Source: Telmatactis stephensoni (Eukaryota; Cnidaria; Anthozoa; Actiniaria; Isophelliidae). From it: DNA of 64,000 nucleotides. Below, piece by piece: positions 58,801 through 64,000 of the stretch (position 1 is the stretch's first letter; each line of letters begins with the position of its first letter). The translations under genes were made by a program, and so were the position numbers. The stretch lies in contig JALIZF010001507.1 of assembly GCA_029948255.1 (NCBI GenBank), positions 301,586 to 365,585 on the forward strand, written 5' to 3'. The notes beneath the pieces were generated by a model that was given only the letters and a program-made list of their open reading frames with translations, did no database searches and was not told the origin of the DNA.

Positions 58801-61800
58801 GGTCCTCGTAACGTCGGTGTTGAGTCTATTGGTATGTATAAGACTTTAGTCAGGAAACTCATGCTATTTGCTGAAATATACGGTGGTCCTCTTGCGGTCG
58901 GTTTTTAGCACAGTGGTATGAATTAGAGTTTGCTTTGTAAGTAAGATCATTATATTTGCTGGAATACACGGTAGTACTCGTGACGTCGGTGTTGAGTCCA
59001 GTGGTATGCATTAGAGTTTAGTTAGTCAGGAAACACAGCCCATTTGCTTAAATACACGGTGGTCCTTGTAACGTCGGTGTTGAGTCTAGTGGTATGTATC
59101 AGACTTTTGTTAGTCGGGACAGTCAGGCTATTCGCTGAAATGCTCGGTGATCCTCGTTACGTCGATGTTGAGTCCATTGGTATGCATTAGAGTTTTTTTG
59201 TCAGTAAGATCATTACATTTGCTGAAATACACGGTGGTCCTCGTAACGTCGGCGTTGAGTCCAGTGGTATGCATTAGAGTGTAGTTAATCATGAAACTCT
59301 GCCCATTTGCTGAAAAACACGTTGGTCCTGATAACGTCGGTCAGTGTTGAGTCCAAATGTATGTATAAGACTTTAGTTAGTCAGAAAAGTCAGCCCGTTT
59401 GCTGAAATACACGGTGGTCCTCATAACGTCGGTTTTGAATCCAGTGCTGTGTATTAGACTTTTGTTAGTCAGGAAACTCAGCGCATTTGCTGAAATACAC
59501 GGTGGTCCTCGTAAGATCGGTGTTACGTTCAGTGGATTGTATTAGACTTTAATTAGTCAGAAAGCTCATGCTATTTGCTGAACTATACGGTGGTCCTCGT
59601 AACGTCGGTGTCTCGTTCAGTGGTGTGAATTAGACTTTTGGTTAGTCAGGAAACTCAGCGCATTTGCTGAAATACACGGTGGTCCTCGTAAGGTCGGTGT
59701 TGAGTCAAGTGGTGTGTATTAGACTTTTGTTATTCAGGAAACTCAGCGCATTTGCTGAAATACACGGTGGTCCTCGTAGCGTCGGTGTTGAGTCCAGTGG
59801 TATGCATTAGAGTTCAGTTTGTAAGGAAGATCATTACATTTGCTGAAATACACGGTGGTACTCGTAACGTCGGTGTTTCATTCAGTGATGTGTATTAAAG
59901 TTTAGTTAGTCAGGAAACTCAGCTCATTTGCTGAAATACACGGTGGTCCTCGTAACGTCGGTGTTGAGTCCAGTGGTATGTATTACACTTTAGTAAGGAA
60001 ACTCGTGCTATTAGCTGAAATTACGGTGGTCCTCGTAACGTCGTTGTTGAATCCAGTGGTATGCATTAGAGTTTAGTTTGTCAGCATGATCAATACATTT
60101 GCTGAGATACACGGTGGTCTTCGTAACGTCGGTGTTGAGTCCAGTTGTATGCATTAGATTGTAGTTAGTCAGGAAACTCAGCCCATTTGCTGAAATACAC
60201 GGTGGTCCTCGTAACGTCGGTGTTTCGTTCAGTGGTGTGTATTAGACTTTTGTTAGTCAGGAAACTCAGCCCATTTGGTGAAATACACGGTGGTCCTCGT
60301 AACGTCGGTGTTTCGTTCAGTGGTGTGTATTACACTTTTGTTAGTCAGGAAACTCAGCCCATTTGCTGAAATACACGGTGGTCCTAGTAACGTCGGTGTT
60401 TCGTTCAGTGGTGTGTATTAGACTTTTGTTAGTCAGGAAACTCAGCCCATTTGCTGAAATACACGGTGGTCCTCGTAACGTCGGTGTTTCGTTCAGTGGT
60501 GTGTATTAGACTTTTGTTAGTCAGGAAACTCAGCCCATTTGTTGAAATAGACGGTGGTACTCGTAACGTCGGTATTTCATTCAGTGGTGTGTATTAAACT
60601 TTAGTTAGTCAGGAAACTCAGCCCATTTGCTGTAATACACGGTGGTCCTCGTAACGTCGGTGTTTCGTTCAGTGGTGTGTATTAGACTTTTGTTAGTCAG
60701 GAAACTCAGCCCATTTGTTGAAATAGACGGTGGTACTCGTAACGTCAGTATTTCATTCAGTGGTGTGTATTAAACTTTAGTTAGTCAGGAATCTCAGCCC
60801 ATTTGCTGAAATACACGGTGGTCCTCGTAACGTCGGTGTTTCGTTCAGTGGTGTGTATTAGACTCTTGTTAGTCAGGAAACTCAGCCCATTTGCTGAAAT
60901 ACACGGTGGTCCTCGTAACGTCGGTGTTTCGTTCAGTGGTGTGTATTAGACTTTTGTTAGTCAGGAAACTCAGCCCATTTGTTGAAATAGACGGTGGTAC
61001 TCGTAACGTCGGTATTTCATTCAGTGGTGTGTATTAAACTTTAGTTAGTCAGGAAACTCAGGCCATTTGCTATGATACACGGTGGTCCTCGTAACGTCGG
61101 TGTTTCGTTCAGTGGTGTGTATTATACTCTTGTTAGTCAGGAAACTCGGCCCATGTGCTGAAATACACGGTGGTCCTCGTAACGTCGGTGTTTCGTTCAG
61201 TGGTGTGTATTAGACTTTTGTTAGTCAGGAAACTCAGCCCATTTACTGAAATACACGGTGGTCCTTGTAGCGTCGGTGTTGAGTCCAGTGGTATGCATTA
61301 GAGTTTAGTTTGTAAGGAAGATCATTACATTTGCTGAAATACAGGTTGGTCCTCGTAACGTCGGTGTTTCGTTCAGTGGTGTATATTAGACTTTTGTTAG
61401 TCAGGAAACTCGGCCCATTTGCTGTAATACACGGTGGTCCTCGTAACGTTGAGTGCAGTGGATTGTATTAGTCTTTAATTAGTCAGAAAACCCATGCTAT
61501 TTGCTGAACTATACGGTGGTCCTCCTAACGTCGGTGTTGAGTCCAGTGGTATGCATTAAAGTGTATCTAGTCAATAAACTCAGCGCATTTGCCGAAATAC
61601 ACGGTGCTCCTCGTAAAGTCGGTGTTTCGTTTAGTGGTGTGTATTAGACTTTTGTTATTCAGGAAACTCAGCGCATCTGCCGAAATACACGGTGGTCCTC
61701 GTAACGACGGTGTTTCGTTCAGTGGTGTGTACTGGACTTTTGTTAGTCAGGAAACAAAGCCCATTTGCTGAAATACACGGTGGTCCTCGTAACGACGGTA

Positions 61801-62284
61801 TTGAGTCCAGTGTTATGCATTAGAGTGTAGTTAGTCAGGAAACTCAGGCCATTTGCTGAGATACACTGTGGTCCTCGTAACGACGGTATTGAGTGCAGTG
61901 GATTGTATTAGACTGTAATTAGTCAGAAAACTCATTTTATTTGATGAACTATACGGTGGTTCTCTTAACGTCGGTGTTTGTTCAGTGGTGTATATTAGAC
62001 TTTTGTTAGTCAGGGAACTCAGCCCATTTTCTGAAATACACGGTGGTCCTCGTAACGTCGGTGTTGAGTCCAGTGGTATGCATTAGAGTTTAGTTTGTCA
62101 GCAAGATCATTACATTTGCTGAAATACAGGTTGGTCCTCGTAACGTCGGTGTTTCGTTCAGTGGTGTATATTAGACTTTTGTTAGTCAGGAAACTCGGCC
62201 CATTTGCTGTAATACACGGTGGTCCTCGTAACGTCGGGGTTTAGTCTAGTGGTATGCATTAGACAGTAGTTAGTCAGGAAACTC
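55847..62284 (+). repeat. 88-bp minisatellite, large block
   Basis: About 73 forward units. Subtypes recur in ordered groups, for example TTAGTCGGGACAGTCAGGCT followed by ATCATTACATTTGCTGAAAT around 57280, 57890, 58680 and 59110. From about 59.5 to 62.2 kb a subtype with GGTGTTTCGTTCAGTGGTGT dominates. This is higher-order structure within the array. Open frames of 60-80 codons across the units are chance products. Confidence 0.95.
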
Positions 62285-62850
62285 AGGCTAAAGTTTATTT
62301 ACGCACGATTTTGCTAAATATTTACAATTGACAGTTTTAAATTCAGAAGATTACATAGAGATTGCAATAATTAAACATAGATAGGTGTGCCTAAGGGCTA
62401 AATAAACTAGAGGTTATCTTGTTAGCCCATAGATTAGATGCTGATTTGCAAGTTTAAATGAATAACTAAAGTGTGACGAAAAAAGACAGAAAATTAACAG
62501 AATGTTACATGAGATACTTTAAAAGTTAATACAACGAGATTTAGATGATTCATAAGTTGGTTTCAAAAGCATATAGAAAGTTATATTTTAGGGTCATTCA
62601 AGTTGCCATAACAACAAGTAAGATTTGGCTTTGTTTGAATTTTTTTTAAGCTTTTATTAGACAGCGACTTAATAGCCTGGGGGAGTTTGCTCCATATTTT
62701 TACTGCAATGAAGGAAATACTTTGTTTACCTACATTAGTTCTAGATGAAGGTATATATGTTTTTCTTAGAAGAATATCTTGTATTATAACTATAATATTC
62801 ATTCGCATATTTGAACCAACTATCAAATTGCTATGGTAGTTAGAGTTAGT
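62285..62850 (-). mobile_element. 3' end of a LINE inserted in the minisatellite
   Basis: The minus-strand frame 62826-62581 reads LLRKTYIPSSRTNVGKQSI, then FIAVKIWSKLPQAIKSL, typical of the last residues of CR1/Rex-like LINE RT proteins. An AT-rich 3' UTR follows, with AATAAAC near the end at about 62295. Only the 3'-most ~560 bp are present, as usual for 5'-truncated insertions. Confidence 0.7.
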
Positions 62851-63862
62851 TAGAGTAGTTAGTCAGGAAACTCAGCCCATTTCCTGAAATACACGGTGGT
62901 CCTCGTATCGTCGGTGTTGAGTCCAGTGGTATGTATTAGAGTGTAGTTAGTCAGGAAACCCATGCTATTTGCTGAAATACACGGTGGTCCTCGTAACGTC
63001 GGTGTTGAGTCCAGTGGTATGCATTAGAGTGTAGTTAGTCACGAAACCCATGCTATTTGCTGAAATACATGGTTGTCCTCGTAAAGTCGGTGTTGAGTCC
63101 AGTGGTTTGATGTATTAGATCTGAATTAGACTTTTGTTTGTCAGGTCAGTCGGGAAACTCAGGCCATATCCTGAAATACACCGCGGTGGTCCTCGTAACG
63201 TCGGTGTTGAGTCCAGTGGTATGTATTAGAGTTTAGTTTCTCAGTATGTTCATTACATTTGCTGAAATACACGGTGTTCCTCGTAACGTCGGTGTTTCGT
63301 TCAATGGTGTGTATTAGAGTGTAGTTAGTCAAGAAACGCATGCTATTTGCTGAAATACACGGTAGTCCTCGTAACGTCGGTGTTGAGATCACTTTTATGG
63401 GTTAGAGTTTAATAGGTCAAGAAACTCATACTATTTGCTGAAATACACGGTCGTCCTCGTAACGTTGGTGTTGAATCCATTAGTGGTATGCATTAGAGTT
63501 TAGTTTGTCAAGAAACTCATGCCATTTCAGTGCTGAAATACACGGTAGTCCTTGTAACGTCGTTGTTGGGTCTAGTGGTATGTATTAGACATTTGTTAGT
63601 TAGGACAGTCAGGCTATTTGCTGAAATAAACGGTGGTCCTCGTAACGTCGGTGTTGAGTCCGTTGTTATGCATTAGAGTTTAATAGGTCAAGAAACTCGT
63701 GCTTTTTGCTGAAATAGACGGTGGTCCTCATAACGTCGTTGTTGAGTCCAGTGGTATGCATTAGAGTTTAATAGGTCAAGAAAATCGTGCTTTTTGCTGA
63801 AATACACGGTGGTCCTCCTAACGTCGGTTTTTAGTCCTGTGCAAGATATGCATTAGAATTTA
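62851..63862 (+). repeat. 88-bp minisatellite, last block
   Basis: About eleven more divergent forward units, with small insertions in several of them (for example near 63110 and 63525). Confidence 0.9.
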
Positions 63863-64000
63863 ATCTGCATTGTATTGGTTAAAAAGCACGAGTGTTTCAA
63901 ATAACACTTCTTTATTAGAATAACATTGTGGCTGAAAAAAGCCTAAGGGCTAGGGGCACGCTTCTTTGCATGTGAAACGAACTGCGTAAAACAAAGGAGA
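63863..64000. other. Unassigned end of window
   Basis: The minisatellite stops at about 63862. The remaining sequence contains AGCCTAAGGGCTAGGGGCAC, which resembles the TAAGGGCTA words in the LINE tail at about 62390, so it may be the 3' end of another LINE on the minus strand. Confidence 0.35.

Noticed and set aside
55847..63862. Open frames of 60-80 codons across the minisatellite, with recurring EIYGGPRNVGV-like peptides
   Set aside because: The 88-bp unit is not a multiple of three, the units carry indels, and frames end after two or three units. Recurrence only reflects the repeat.

Overview
The window reads as repeat-dense DNA from an animal nuclear genome, most likely a cnidarian or another marine invertebrate. 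This rests on the mix of mobile-element families: a Penelope-like element with a GIY-YIG nuclease, a LINE with a 2A-like motif plus a PHD finger, a BEL/Pao element, a Gypsy provirus with an envelope gene, and a spliced hAT element. The taxon is an inference; nothing here identifies the species. I see no clear single-copy host gene. Almost everything is a mobile element, a decayed copy of one, or tandem repeat.

1-18.5 kb: a head-to-head pair of 5'-truncated Penelope-like copies (1-2625); AT-rich unassigned DNA with a long hairpin and small inverted-repeat elements; four 184-bp tandem repeats (5874-6603); a frameshifted BEL/Pao element on the minus strand (about 6.7-10.95 kb) that lacks its 3' end; a frameshifted CR1/L2-like LINE on the plus strand (about 11.2-15.0 kb); a second Penelope-like fragment (15.25-15.77 kb); and a 1.1-kb nested inverted-repeat element (17052-18195).

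18.5-63.9 kb: this was probably one long array of an ~88-bp minisatellite, now broken up by insertions. These are two MITEs, a TIR element with 0.7-kb inverted copies (F1/F2), a 1.3-kb MULE-like element with 9-bp target duplications and a helicase fragment, a Gypsy/errantivirus-like provirus, and two near-identical 5.9-kb TIR elements (T1, T2).

The Gypsy provirus is the centrepiece. Its 3' half (RT end, RNase H, integrase, chromodomain, a RING-finger gene, Env, LTR) lies on the minus strand at 26.57-38.08 kb. Its 5' half (LTR, Gag, protease, RT start) lies on the plus strand at 45.32-49.89 kb. Both halves end at a copy of T. The two LTRs are each 661 bp, look identical where compared, and carry the same 4-bp flank in the positions expected for one insertion. 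The minisatellite between the T copies also runs backwards. The simplest reading is one provirus split by an inversion between inverted T copies, or by an assembly misjoin there.

A hAT element (28172-32761) sits inside the Env gene with a 5-bp target duplication. It carries an apparently intact transposase and, in addition, a two-exon F-box/LRR gene. Thus two nested mobile elements each carry a ubiquitin-ligase-type gene (RING and F-box), which are the best candidates here for undescribed biology.
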